Shown here: positions 24,148 through 32,067 of the stretch, one piece after another
Numbering within the stretch: position 1 is the stretch's first letter
How the letters are laid out: every line of letters starts with the position of its first letter
Assembly (NCBI GenBank): GCA_024102915.1
Contig: JAGFJG010000111.1
Coordinates: 1 to 32,546, forward strand
DNA: 32,546 nt
Direction of reading: 5' to 3'
From: Caldilineales bacterium
GTDB taxonomy: Bacteria > Chloroflexota > Anaerolineae > J102
Program-made: the position numbers and the translations under genes
Notes under the pieces: generated by a model
What the model saw: only the letters and a program-made list of their open reading frames with translations
Databases searched by the model: none
Told to the model about the DNA's origin: nothing

Positions 24148-24537
24148 ATGTCGCCACGCGCTCGCATCGTTCTCGTTCTGATCGGTTTGGCCGTACTCGC
24201 TACGGTCATCAACCTTCTGCGGACGCGTCGATTGAAGGAAGAATACGCACTCTTATGGCTGGTGGCCGCCCTGACCCTTGTTGCCGCGCCTTTATTGATC
24301 GACCCTCTCGACCAGATCGCCTTTCTGCTCGGCGTCGATTATCCCCCAGCCCTGTTCCTGGGCCTCGGCATCGTGGGACTGCTTCTCATCCTTTTCCAGC
24401 TTTCTCTCAATATCTCCCGCTTTAGCGACAGCATCCGGGTGCTCACACAAGAAATCGCCATCCTGCGCCAACGAGTCGAACGCCTGGAAGAGGACGCCAG
24501 CCGGGATAAACCGATACCGATCGATGAACAAGATTAA
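24148..24537 (+). CDS. DUF2304 small membrane protein
   Basis: The 129-residue protein has three hydrophobic segments (about 5-22, 31-50 and 63-85), the LLRTRRLKEEYALLWL motif between the first two helices, and a C-terminal amphipathic, coiled-coil-like tail (about 88-118, LTQEIAILRQRVERLEED). This matches the DUF2304 family, small membrane proteins commonly encoded beside GT2 or PMT-type glycosyltransferases and thought to assist polyprenyl-phosphate sugar transfer. The 3' end overlaps the next gene by 14 nt, so the two are coupled. ATG 24148 is chosen because it begins the conserved part; upstream in-frame sequence is A/T-rich and non-homologous in character. Confidence 0.82.
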   Translation: MSPRARIVLVLIGLAVLATVINLLRTRRLKEEYALLWLVAALTLVAAPLLIDPLDQIAFLLGVDYPPALFLGLGIVGLLLILFQLSLNISRFSDSIRVLTQEIAILRQRVERLEEDASRDKPIPIDEQD

Positions 24538-26170
24538 GCCCTATCTGCCGCCTGTCATCGTTGTGGTGACGGCGCTGGTGATTCGCGTTATTTACAGTGG
24601 CTTCCCTCGCACCATTTGGGGGGATGAGCCATTCTATTTGTGGCTGGGGCGAAACTGGTTCCGGGGTGACGGCTACCGCCTGACCTTCACCGACCATTGG
24701 GACTACCATCACACGCCGGGCTATCCCCTGATCACCGCCATACTCGATCTACTCACCGGCGATCTGGCGCGGGCCAGCGAGTGGAGTTACATCCTGTTTG
24801 GCGCATTACTGGCGCTGGCTATTTACGGGCTGGCTGCACGTATCTATGGCTGGCGCACCGGCCTGGCCGCGGGACTGATCGTCGCCCTCGCTCCTGCCAC
24901 CGCCCTCATGCCGTTGTTTTGGGGCACGATGACCGAGCCGCCCTATCTCGCTCTCGCCTTCACCGGCATCTATTTCGCCCACCGCACCTACACCCGATTT
25001 CGCTGGTTGGATATCGTGCTCGCTGCTGTGTTCCTGGCGTTGTCGTACTATGTGCGGCCCGAATCCATCGTCTTCCTGGGAGCGATGGGACTGATCCTGG
25101 GGCTGAAAGCGATCTCCAGTCCGCCGCGATTGCGCCGCTTGGCCTATCCTGCCCTGCTCGGCCTCGTCTTCATACTCATACTTTTTCCCTATCTTTTGCG
25201 GGTGCGACAGGCGACAGGAACGTGGACTGTCAGCCAGAAGGTTGGGGCGCATTTCGCTACCGCGTCGGGTCTGGCCACAGGTCGGTTCCAGCAGTTCGAT
25301 CTGGAGACCTGGGGATTGGACAGCACCGGCGATAATGTGCGCTTTTTCAGCACTGAGACCGCCGACGCCTCCGCCCTGGCTTTCATCATGGCCGACCCCA
25401 TCGGCTATGTGAAAGTGATCTACGGCAACACGCTCAAGTTGCTTGAGCTACTGATCTCTCCACGGCTGCTGCCTGCATTCGCCCTGCCTTTCATCGGTCT
25501 CGGCCTGTTTGCGCGCGCCTGGAACCGCCGCCGGGCCTGGGACGAACTGTTCCTGGTGGCGACCATGCTCACCGGCCTCAGTTTCGTTTTCTTCTTCGTG
25601 CAGGAGCGCTACATCGTGCCGCTCTTGCCCGCGCTCTTCATCTGGTTTGGGCATGGCCTCATGGCGGCGGGGGGATGGTTAGCCGACACCGTTATTTCCC
25701 TTCGCCAGAAAACCGGGCAGGCCGAGATCGACAATCCCCGACAGAATCGGGCGCTGCTGTGGCTGCCATTGACTTTACTGGCCTTGTTTATGCTAGGCTA
25801 CACGCCCCGCCAGGTGACTGCAGCCACTAATCCCGGCTCGACCCGGCCCGCCCATGATTTGGCTTCGGCTCAATTGCGCGGGATTGTGCAGCCGGACGAC
25901 ATCGTGATGTCTCGATACGTCTCCATCCCCTTTGAAGCCGGGGCGGAATGGATCCCCACGCCCGCCGCCGATCTCGATGCCGTCATGCGTTACGCCCGGC
26001 TGCATGGGGCGGATTACTGGGCTATCGACGCCATCGAGGCTGAAGTCCTGCGCCCGCAATTCGCCCCACTGATCGACGATGCCGCACACCCGCCCGCCGG
26101 TCTCGAATTCGTCGCGGAGGTGGATGACGGCGCTGGCCCTGTCGTCGTCTATCGAATCCTGTCCGACTAA
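24524..26170 (+). CDS. PMT/GT39-like membrane glycosyltransferase
   Basis: The 548-residue protein has about 10-12 membrane helices. The first extracytoplasmic loop carries the family's acidic pair Asp34-Glu35 in WGDEPFY, the catalytic metal/acceptor motif of PMT, ArnT and related GT-C enzymes that use polyprenyl-phosphate sugars. A PGYPLI motif follows in the same loop. A soluble C-terminal part (about 430-548) lies outside the membrane. It should glycosylate a surface protein or lipid using a lipid-linked sugar. The coupled DUF2304 upstream fits this. Its TAA stop is formed by the first bases of the MITE-like element at 26168. The acceptor is unknown. Confidence 0.85.
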   Translation: MNKIKPYLPPVIVVVTALVIRVIYSGFPRTIWGDEPFYLWLGRNWFRGDGYRLTFTDHWDYHHTPGYPLITAILDLLTGDLARASEWSYILFGALLALAIYGLAARIYGWRTGLAAGLIVALAPATALMPLFWGTMTEPPYLALAFTGIYFAHRTYTRFRWLDIVLAAVFLALSYYVRPESIVFLGAMGLILGLKAISSPPRLRRLAYPALLGLVFILILFPYLLRVRQATGTWTVSQKVGAHFATASGLATGRFQQFDLETWGLDSTGDNVRFFSTETADASALAFIMADPIGYVKVIYGNTLKLLELLISPRLLPAFALPFIGLGLFARAWNRRRAWDELFLVATMLTGLSFVFFFVQERYIVPLLPALFIWFGHGLMAAGGWLADTVISLRQKTGQAEIDNPRQNRALLWLPLTLLALFMLGYTPRQVTAATNPGSTRPAHDLASAQLRGIVQPDDIVMSRYVSIPFEAGAEWIPTPAADLDAVMRYARLHGADYWAIDAIEAEVLRPQFAPLIDDAAHPPAGLEFVAEVDDGAGPVVVYRILSD

Positions 26171-26329
26171 ACTGACGTCGGTTTGAAATCGCTACTTTTG
26201 ATTAACCGTTGACGACAGACCATTGACGATGGGCGATGGCGGGTGCGCTGACAAAACGAGTTCAATCGTCTACCGTCTGTCGTCCATCGTCGAGCAAAAA
26301 ACTACTGTTCTCGTTGTGACTTCAGTTTA
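26168..26329 (-). mobile_element. MITE-like palindromic element, copy 2 (intact TIRs)
   Basis: This 162-bp element is bounded by inverted repeats TAAACTGACGTC (left) and the complement of TAAACTGAAGTC (right), matching in 11 of 12 positions and both ending in TA, as for elements inserted at TA. Read on the minus strand it matches the block at 17880-18034 in order: ACGAGAACAGTAG, CTCGACGATG, GACGATTGAAC, CGCCATCG, GTCGTCAA, AAAAGTAGCG. It has no coding capacity. Its left TAA is the stop codon of the upstream glycosyltransferase. Confidence 0.75.
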
Positions 26330-26374
26330 GATACCGCCATCCAATCCCCCAATCTCGAACATCTCACAGCTCCC

Positions 26375-27661
26375 GTGCTCCTCCTTCTCAACCCGCCATC
26401 TCCCGCCGACGCCATCGCCAATCGCGAGGGGACGGCCAGCTTCGGCATCCAATCCGACGCTTTCGCCTATCCTCCGCACACCCTGGCCGTGGTCGTTGCC
26501 GCCTGCCGCCGCGCCGACCTGCCGGTCACGGTGCTCGACGCCGTGGCGGAAAAGCTGAATCTGACCGAAACCAGCGAACGCATCGGTGAAATTGCGCCGG
26601 GACAGATCGCCGTCTATTGTAGCTGGGGGACGTTGGATGCCGATCGGGCGGCCTTGCAGGTGTTGCACTCCGCCTTTCCGGATATCCCCCTTATCGCCAT
26701 TGGCGCAGGCGCGCGCTACAGTTGCGACGAACTGCTCGTTGCCGGCGCAACACACATTCTTTTGGGGGACCCCGAACTCGCTCTTGCCGCTCTCATCACC
26801 CGGGGTTTGCCGCCGCCGGGCATCGTCCGCGCCCGCGATATCTTGCCCGGCCCGCACAACCACGCCGGACTCATCCGGAACCCGACCGCCCTGCCCTACC
26901 CGGCCTGGGATGCCGTGCCCTGGCAATCATACGGATTCGTCACATTGTTCGGCTCGCGCGGCTGCGACGACAAGTGCAAATTCTGCGCTTATGCGACGGT
27001 GCAGGGCCGATCGCTGCGATTGCGCCCGGCCAAAGACGTGGTGTCGGAGATGTTGTGGCTGGCGGAAACTTTACAGCCGCCGCGCATCATCGTCCGCGAC
27101 CCTGTTTTCGCCGCCGATCGCTCCCGCGCCATGACCATCGCCAGAGGGTTGGCCGATGCCGGATTCGCCACGCCCTGGGAATGCGAATCCCGCCCGGAGC
27201 ACTTCGACAAAGCCCTGTTGGCGCAGATGGCCAAAGCCAAATGCACTGTGATCAAGCTGGGGCTAGAGACCGCCGATCCGGAATTATTGACCAGCATCGG
27301 GCGCATTGCCGCGCCGCAGGAAGCCGCGCATTATCTGGCTTATACGGCTCAGGTCGTGGCCGACGCGCACAAAGCAGGCATTCGCACGCGCGTATTCGCA
27401 TTGGTTGGCATGCCCGGACAAACGCAGGCGCATGCCGAAGCGACCGCCGCGTATTTGCGCCAGATCCAACCGACATTCGTCCACGCCCGCGCGTACATCG
27501 ACTACCCGCGTGTCCCTCTTGGCCTCGCCCAAACGCCAGGCCAGACTGCGGCGCTGCTGGCTCCATTGCAGGAAGTCGCCGCCGAACGTCAGTTAGTCGC
27601 TGGCAAACCGCCATCCGCCTGGTCACGGCTCCGCAGCCGATTGAGCCGGGTGATCCGCTGA
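26375..27661 (+). CDS. Radical SAM enzyme with N-terminal B12-binding-like domain
   Basis: This 428-residue protein has an N-terminal Rossmann-like half (about 1-150), beginning LLLLNPPSP and including AIGAGA and ATHILLGDPE, like the cobalamin-binding-like domain of B12-type radical SAM proteins; the B12 ligand motif DxHxxG is not seen. The radical SAM domain follows, with the cluster motif Cys197-x3-Cys201-x2-Cys204 (CDDKCKFC), the LGLETADPELL and LVGMPGQT segments. It would reductively cleave SAM to form a 5'-deoxyadenosyl radical. The substrate is unknown; position beside an HpnA-like epimerase and an acyltransferase suggests lipid or glycan modification. GTG 26375 is taken as the start, as no ATG is near. 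The epimerase follows after 8 nt. Confidence 0.85.
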   Translation: MLLLLNPPSPADAIANREGTASFGIQSDAFAYPPHTLAVVVAACRRADLPVTVLDAVAEKLNLTETSERIGEIAPGQIAVYCSWGTLDADRAALQVLHSAFPDIPLIAIGAGARYSCDELLVAGATHILLGDPELALAALITRGLPPPGIVRARDILPGPHNHAGLIRNPTALPYPAWDAVPWQSYGFVTLFGSRGCDDKCKFCAYATVQGRSLRLRPAKDVVSEMLWLAETLQPPRIIVRDPVFAADRSRAMTIARGLADAGFATPWECESRPEHFDKALLAQMAKAKCTVIKLGLETADPELLTSIGRIAAPQEAAHYLAYTAQVVADAHKAGIRTRVFALVGMPGQTQAHAEATAAYLRQIQPTFVHARAYIDYPRVPLGLAQTPGQTAALLAPLQEVAAERQLVAGKPPSAWSRLRSRLSRVIR

Positions 27662-27669
27662 GCTGTCTC

Positions 27670-28629
27670 ATGCCCGTTTCGTTTGTGACCGGCGCCAATG
27701 GATTTCTTGGGGCCGCCCTGACCAGACAACTTCTGGCAAATGGCCACGAGGTGCGCGTGCTGCTCCGGACCGGTTCCGACGACCGGATGCTGGCCGACCT
27801 CGGCGTCACTCGCATCCCCGGTGACATCCTCGATGTCGCCAGCTATCGATCCGCTCTCAACGGCTGCGACATGCTTTTCCACCTGGCTGCCAGCTACACC
27901 CACGACCCGGCGCAAATCGCCGAGATGGAACGCGTCAATATCGAAGGCGTGCGTCGGGTGATGCAAACAGCGGTCGATGCGGGCGTCGATCGCATCGTGC
28001 ACACCAGCACCATTGGCGTGATCGGCCAGCCCGACGATGGAACGCTTGCCAACGAAGAGACGCCCTTCAATCTGCCCGATCCCACGGCTTATGTGCGCAG
28101 CAAATTACAGGGAGAACGGGTGGCGACTGACCTGGCCGATGCCGGCGCGCCCATCGTGATCGTAAATCCCGTCGCCATGCTGGGAGCTGGCGATTGGCGG
28201 CCCACTGCCAGCGGACGGCGGGTGCTCGACTCCCTGAAAAACCGGTTGCAGCGCTATCCGCCCGGCGGCATCAATTGGTGTCCGGTCGAGGATGTGGCGC
28301 GGGGCATGATGCTGGCGGCGGAAAAGGGAGCGCCCGGTCGGCGTTACATCCTCGGTCACGGCCAGGGCAACCTCGACTCGCGGGGTTTTGCCAGCCTGGT
28401 CGAGGAGGCCAGCGGCCAGCCATTGCCAAAACCTCGTCGCCCTAGCTTCCGTCATCGCCTCCGCGCCTGGCTGACCCCGCCTGAATCTTCATCGACCAGC
28501 GGCTCAGCCCCCGACCGCCTGACCTGCAACCCCAGCCGCGCTATTGTCGAGCTGGGCATGCCACAATCCAGCCTGCTCGCAGCCGCCCAGGCGTCGATAC
28601 AATGGTATCGCGAGAACGGTTATCTCTAA
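27670..28629 (+). CDS. NAD-dependent epimerase/dehydratase family protein, HpnA-like
   Basis: The 319-residue extended SDR has NAD-binding motif TGANGFLG (7-14), VTRIPGDILD, a Ser in TSTIGV and the catalytic YVRSK (Tyr-x3-Lys, about 141-145). The segment VNPVAMLGAGDWRPTASGR (about 165-183) and RRYILGHGQ strongly resemble hopanoid-associated sugar epimerase HpnA and dihydroflavonol-reductase-like proteins. It probably oxidises or epimerises a nucleotide sugar or reduces a carbonyl. No squalene-hopene cyclase or other hpn gene is in the window, so a hopanoid role is only possible. It lies 8 nt after the radical SAM gene and 10 nt before the acyltransferase gene, forming one operon. Confidence 0.85.
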   Translation: MPVSFVTGANGFLGAALTRQLLANGHEVRVLLRTGSDDRMLADLGVTRIPGDILDVASYRSALNGCDMLFHLAASYTHDPAQIAEMERVNIEGVRRVMQTAVDAGVDRIVHTSTIGVIGQPDDGTLANEETPFNLPDPTAYVRSKLQGERVATDLADAGAPIVIVNPVAMLGAGDWRPTASGRRVLDSLKNRLQRYPPGGINWCPVEDVARGMMLAAEKGAPGRRYILGHGQGNLDSRGFASLVEEASGQPLPKPRRPSFRHRLRAWLTPPESSSTSGSAPDRLTCNPSRAIVELGMPQSSLLAAAQASIQWYRENGYL

Positions 28630-28639
28630 TTTCGCCGTC

Positions 28640-29308
28640 ATGCAAAACCGTCTGCTCAAAATCCTGCTCAATCTGTCTGCTCTGCCTTTGATTGGCGGGC
28701 TGTTTTTGCGTCTTGCCTGCCGCATCACCGGCCCCTACAAAGCCAGGCGCAGGCTCATTCACTTGAGCGGACGCAGTTTCATTTCCCCCGACGCCGACAT
28801 TCGCTGCCCCGATTTGCGCCTCGGCCCGCGGGTGTTCATCGACGATGATGTGACCCTGTTCAGCCATCGTGACGGCGGCGGCATCCGCCTGGGCGCGGAT
28901 AGCTCACTCCAGCGCCAGACGATCATCGAGACCATCCAGGGTGGCGAAGTGACGATTGGCGAACGCACCCACATCCAGGCGGGCTGCAATCTCACCGCGG
29001 CGCTGGCCAGCATTCATATCGGCAATGACGTGCAAATCGCGCCACGCTGCGCCCTCTATCCCTATCAGCACAGCTTCTCCGACCCGAACATCCCCATCGC
29101 CCGCCAACCCATCAGCAGCAAGGGTGACATCGTGATCGAAGATGACGCCTGGTTGGGGGTGGGCGTGATCGTGATGGACGGCGTCACGATCGGGCGAGGC
29201 GCGGTGATCGGCGCTGGCGCTATCGTGCTCAAAAGCATTCCCGCCAACGCTATCGCTGTGGGTGCGCCGGCGCGCGTCGTCGGTTTTCGCGGCCAGATTG
29301 AGTCGTGA
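28640..29308 (+). CDS. Hexapeptide-repeat (left-handed beta-helix) acyltransferase
   Basis: The 222-residue protein has an N-terminal hydrophobic segment (about 5-28, probably membrane-associated) followed by hexapeptide repeats forming a left-handed beta-helix (about 55-215). Recognisable pieces are VTIGERTHIQAGCNLTAAL, IHIGNDVQIAPRCALYPYQH (candidate catalytic His in YQHSF) and the closing coil DAWLGVGVIVMDGVTIGRGAVIGAGAIV. It ends AVGAPARVVGFRG, as in sugar O-acetyltransferases. It would acetylate a hydroxyl of a sugar or lipid-linked glycan using acetyl-CoA. It is the last gene of the radical SAM-epimerase operon; the actual acceptor is unknown. Confidence 0.87.
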   Translation: MQNRLLKILLNLSALPLIGGLFLRLACRITGPYKARRRLIHLSGRSFISPDADIRCPDLRLGPRVFIDDDVTLFSHRDGGGIRLGADSSLQRQTIIETIQGGEVTIGERTHIQAGCNLTAALASIHIGNDVQIAPRCALYPYQHSFSDPNIPIARQPISSKGDIVIEDDAWLGVGVIVMDGVTIGRGAVIGAGAIVLKSIPANAIAVGAPARVVGFRGQIES

Positions 29309-29361
29309 GTGGCTCGTCTCTCACATCCATCCAAACTAAAGTGTACCCCGTTGTACATCCC

Positions 29362-29383
29362 ATCACAGTGTCTGTGATAGAAT
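29362..29383 (+). promoter_or_regulatory. Palindrome overlapping an extended -10 promoter of the M50 protease gene
   Basis: ATCACAG-TGT-CTGTGAT (29362-29378) is a perfect 7-bp inverted repeat. Its right arm overlaps the extended -10 TGATAGAAT (29375-29383). The layout suggests an operator for a repressor; a hairpin is the alternative. Confidence 0.45.
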
Positions 29384-29432
29384 AGTCAAAGGTCACAGGA
29401 CTAACTATTCTCTTTTGCAATTGATGCTTGGC

Positions 29433-29478
29433 ATTGGGTTCCGGATATACCTCAGTAGTGCAATATCCGTTGCCCAAT
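29433..29478 (+). promoter_or_regulatory. Leader stem-loop just upstream of the M50 protease gene
   Basis: ATTGGG and GGATAT (29433-29448) pair with ATATCC and CCCAAT (29463-29478) around a symmetric 4x4 internal loop and a 14-nt apical loop. The structure ends 19 nt before the start codon. It could regulate translation or transcription. Confidence 0.45.
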
Positions 29479-29497
29479 ATCCAGCTTCGGAGCTTCT

Positions 29498-30622
29498 ATG
29501 TTTGAAGGATTTCAAATTACAGCCCTGGCTGTAATCCCGGTACTCGGATTTCTCATTTTCGTCCACGAACTCGGACACTTTCTGGCCGCCCGTTGGATGG
29601 GTGTGACCGTGCTGGAATTTGGTTTCGGTTATCCGCCGCGAGCAGCCAGGCTGTTCGAACGAAACGGCGTGGAATACACGTTGAACTGGCTGCCCTTTGG
29701 CGGGTTTGTGCGCATGGCCGGTGAGGATGGCAATTTCGACGCCGAAGGCAGTATGGCGATGGTCGCCCCGTGGCGCCGCATCGTCGTGCTGGCGGCAGGC
29801 CCCATCGCGAACGTGCTGACGGCTGTGGTGATCTTCGCCATGTTGCAGATGGCGGGCACGCCGCAGTTTACCGGCGACCGGTCCACGCTTCCGATCGAGA
29901 TCATCGCCGTGGCAGCCGCCAGTCCGGCTGAAGCAGCGGGCATCCTTCCCGGCGATATTATCGACAGCATCAACGGCGCTAAAATCCTGGGCATCGACGC
30001 CGTGACCGAAGCTATCCGCTCCAGTGCTGGCAATGAATTAGCCATGGTTGTACTGCGCGACGGCGAGCCGGTTACATTGGCGTTCACCCCTCGCCTGCCG
30101 GACCAAATCCCTGCCGGTCAGGGGGCCTCCGGCATTCAGATCACCGAGCATCTGACCGATAGCGAACTGGTTTTGCTCAGATCCAATCCTGTGGAAGCAG
30201 TGCAGGGTGGGGTTACGCAGACCGGCGGATTGGTCGTGATGATGGTCGAGGGCCTGGGCACGTTAGGGCGCAGCCTGATCTCACCAAGCGAACCGACGCC
30301 GGAGGGCGGGGTGGGCGGTCTGGTCGCCATTGGCCGCATCACCGCAGAAGTGGCGCAGCAGGGCTGGCGACAGCTTGCGCAACTCACGGCCTTCCTCAGC
30401 ATCAATCTGGCGATCCTGAATCTGTTGCCCATTCCGGCGTTGGATGGCGGGCGCATCGTCTTTGCCCTGGTGGAGATGCTCCGCCGCAAGCGCATTCCCC
30501 CTGAAAAAGAAGCCATCGTGCACTTTGCGGGTTATGCCCTGTTGCTGGCCTTGATGGTCTTCATCACGTTTGTGGATGTGAGCAACTGGATTGCGGGCAA
30601 ACCGGCGCTGCCTGGGGGGTGA
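29498..30622 (+). CDS. rseP: Site-2 intramembrane metalloprotease, RseP/M50 family
   Basis: The 374-residue protein carries the zinc motif HELGH (23-27) in its first membrane helix, a PDZ domain (about 125-215, with AEAAGILPGDIIDSING) and the third zinc ligand region NLLPIPALDGGR near residue 320. Further helices complete the M50B core. It would cut a membrane-spanning anti-sigma factor or signal peptide remnants in regulated intramembrane proteolysis. GGAG lies 5 nt before the ATG. It is transcribed alone, convergent with the GT39 gene, with a palindromic promoter and a leader hairpin upstream. In many bacteria rseP adjoins dxr or uppS; that linkage is absent here. Confidence 0.93.
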   Translation: MFEGFQITALAVIPVLGFLIFVHELGHFLAARWMGVTVLEFGFGYPPRAARLFERNGVEYTLNWLPFGGFVRMAGEDGNFDAEGSMAMVAPWRRIVVLAAGPIANVLTAVVIFAMLQMAGTPQFTGDRSTLPIEIIAVAAASPAEAAGILPGDIIDSINGAKILGIDAVTEAIRSSAGNELAMVVLRDGEPVTLAFTPRLPDQIPAGQGASGIQITEHLTDSELVLLRSNPVEAVQGGVTQTGGLVVMMVEGLGTLGRSLISPSEPTPEGGVGGLVAIGRITAEVAQQGWRQLAQLTAFLSINLAILNLLPIPALDGGRIVFALVEMLRRKRIPPEKEAIVHFAGYALLLALMVFITFVDVSNWIAGKPALPGG

Positions 30623-30634
30623 TGCGGGCAGCAA

Positions 30635-32056
30635 TTATTCCAGCGCGTAATGCGTGACCCGCACGAGGGCGAATTGCGCTTCGTCGGTCGCCTCGCCGTG
30701 TTCGTCCAGCCAGGCTTTGATCAAGCCATCCCGATCGTAGAAAGCCGCTTCACTTTCCACCAGCCACACGCCATCATACCCCGACACGATGCTGGCGAGA
30801 CGACCGGGCAACTGCTCGATGTCTGAATCGCGATTGGCGTAAGGCGCTTCCGCCCAGGCATAGGGCGGGGGATCGTAGTACTGGTAATTGAAACGGATGT
30901 AGGGGATGAGAAAGAGCGTGAGGTCGTCGGCCTGGCGGCGGGGTTCCACGTAAGCGGCGGCGGCCCGGAAATCCGCCTTCCAGGCGCTGGTCGTTTGCTG
31001 CCAGCCCTGCCATAATTGAAACGAAAGCAACAGCACGATCAATACGACGGCGACCCAGCGGTTTTCCTGAGCGGCCAGCCATGCGCCCGCCGCCAGTAAC
31101 AGCATCATTGCAGGCAGAGTAAAAATAAGATAGCGGTCAAGGAAGATCGGCGTTTGCAGGGAGATAAAGTAGATGCCCAACGCCGGTAGAAACCACCAGA
31201 CCAGGGTTAGCTTGCGGGCGAGACGGAATCTGCGTGAGAGGAAAAGGGCGGCAAGGAGCAGAAAAATGGGCGCGGCATAGAGCAAGGCATGAGGTCGCGG
31301 CGGGATGCCCTGGATCTGCGATTGGGCGAGGCGTTGCAGGATTTCCGCCAATGGCGCAAAGCGATGCCCGGTGCTGAAGTTGGGATCGGTGAACAGCTTC
31401 CATTGCCACCACACCAGGGGGACATAGGGCAGAAACAGGAGCAGGACAGCCAGACCAAAACTGCGCCAGCGTGGCCGCCACCGCGGGTTCAGTAACAGCC
31501 ATGTGATTTGCAGTGGTACGAGCAGCACTGTCATGACGTGGAGATAGAATGACAGGGACGTGATCAACAGCCACAACGCCCAGCGCAGCCATCCGCCCTT
31601 TTCGATTGCCCGCATAAAAACCCACAGGTCGAGCATGGCAGCCACGACCACGACCGCATACATTTTCGCTTCCTGGCTGTACCAGAGATGATAGGGATTC
31701 GCAGCCAGCAGCAGGGTGGCGAGCAGGGCGATGCTCAGCCCAAACAGCCGCCGCCCCCAAACAAAAAGCAGGGGAAGCGCCAGAAGCCCAAAGAACGCGC
31801 TGGGGAAGCGCAAAGCGTATTCGGTTTCTCCGCTGAGCGCCAGCCAGGGACGCAAAGCTAAAAAGAAAAGCGGCCCATTCTCGCCAGGCCGCGTGAAATT
31901 CCCTAATACCTGCGCCAGGGGGCGGGTGGCGAATCTCAGGCTATCGATTTCATCTCGCCAGAGCGATTGTGCGTCGAGGCTGGACAACCTCCAGGCCCAG
32001 GCCGCCAGTAAAAGCGCAATCAACAAAAACCGAGTGCGGGAAGATAGCCTGGCCAT
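30635..32056 (-). CDS. GT39-like membrane glycosyltransferase
   Basis: The 473-residue polytopic protein has about 9-11 helices. The first extracytoplasmic loop contains SLWRDEIDSL with the acidic pair Asp35-Glu36, the catalytic motif of PMT-type GT-C enzymes, and the later SQEAKMYA motif (about 128-135) is common in this group. It should use a polyprenyl-phosphate-linked sugar outside the membrane. It differs from the enzyme at 24524 in length and loop sequence, so it is not a recent duplicate. It lies 11 nt after the stop of the Thr/Pro-rich membrane protein at 32068, so that protein is a candidate glycosylation partner; this is inference. Confidence 0.82.
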   Translation of the reverse strand: MARLSSRTRFLLIALLLAAWAWRLSSLDAQSLWRDEIDSLRFATRPLAQVLGNFTRPGENGPLFFLALRPWLALSGETEYALRFPSAFFGLLALPLLFVWGRRLFGLSIALLATLLLAANPYHLWYSQEAKMYAVVVVAAMLDLWVFMRAIEKGGWLRWALWLLITSLSFYLHVMTVLLVPLQITWLLLNPRWRPRWRSFGLAVLLLFLPYVPLVWWQWKLFTDPNFSTGHRFAPLAEILQRLAQSQIQGIPPRPHALLYAAPIFLLLAALFLSRRFRLARKLTLVWWFLPALGIYFISLQTPIFLDRYLIFTLPAMMLLLAAGAWLAAQENRWVAVVLIVLLLSFQLWQGWQQTTSAWKADFRAAAAYVEPRRQADDLTLFLIPYIRFNYQYYDPPPYAWAEAPYANRDSDIEQLPGRLASIVSGYDGVWLVESEAAFYDRDGLIKAWLDEHGEATDEAQFALVRVTHYALE

Positions 32057-32067
32057 ACAATTCCAAT

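Noticed and set aside
26722..27669. Long upstream extension of the epimerase frame
   Set aside because: It overlaps the radical SAM gene in another frame; the NAD-binding motif begins right after ATG 27670, so the extension is a shadow.
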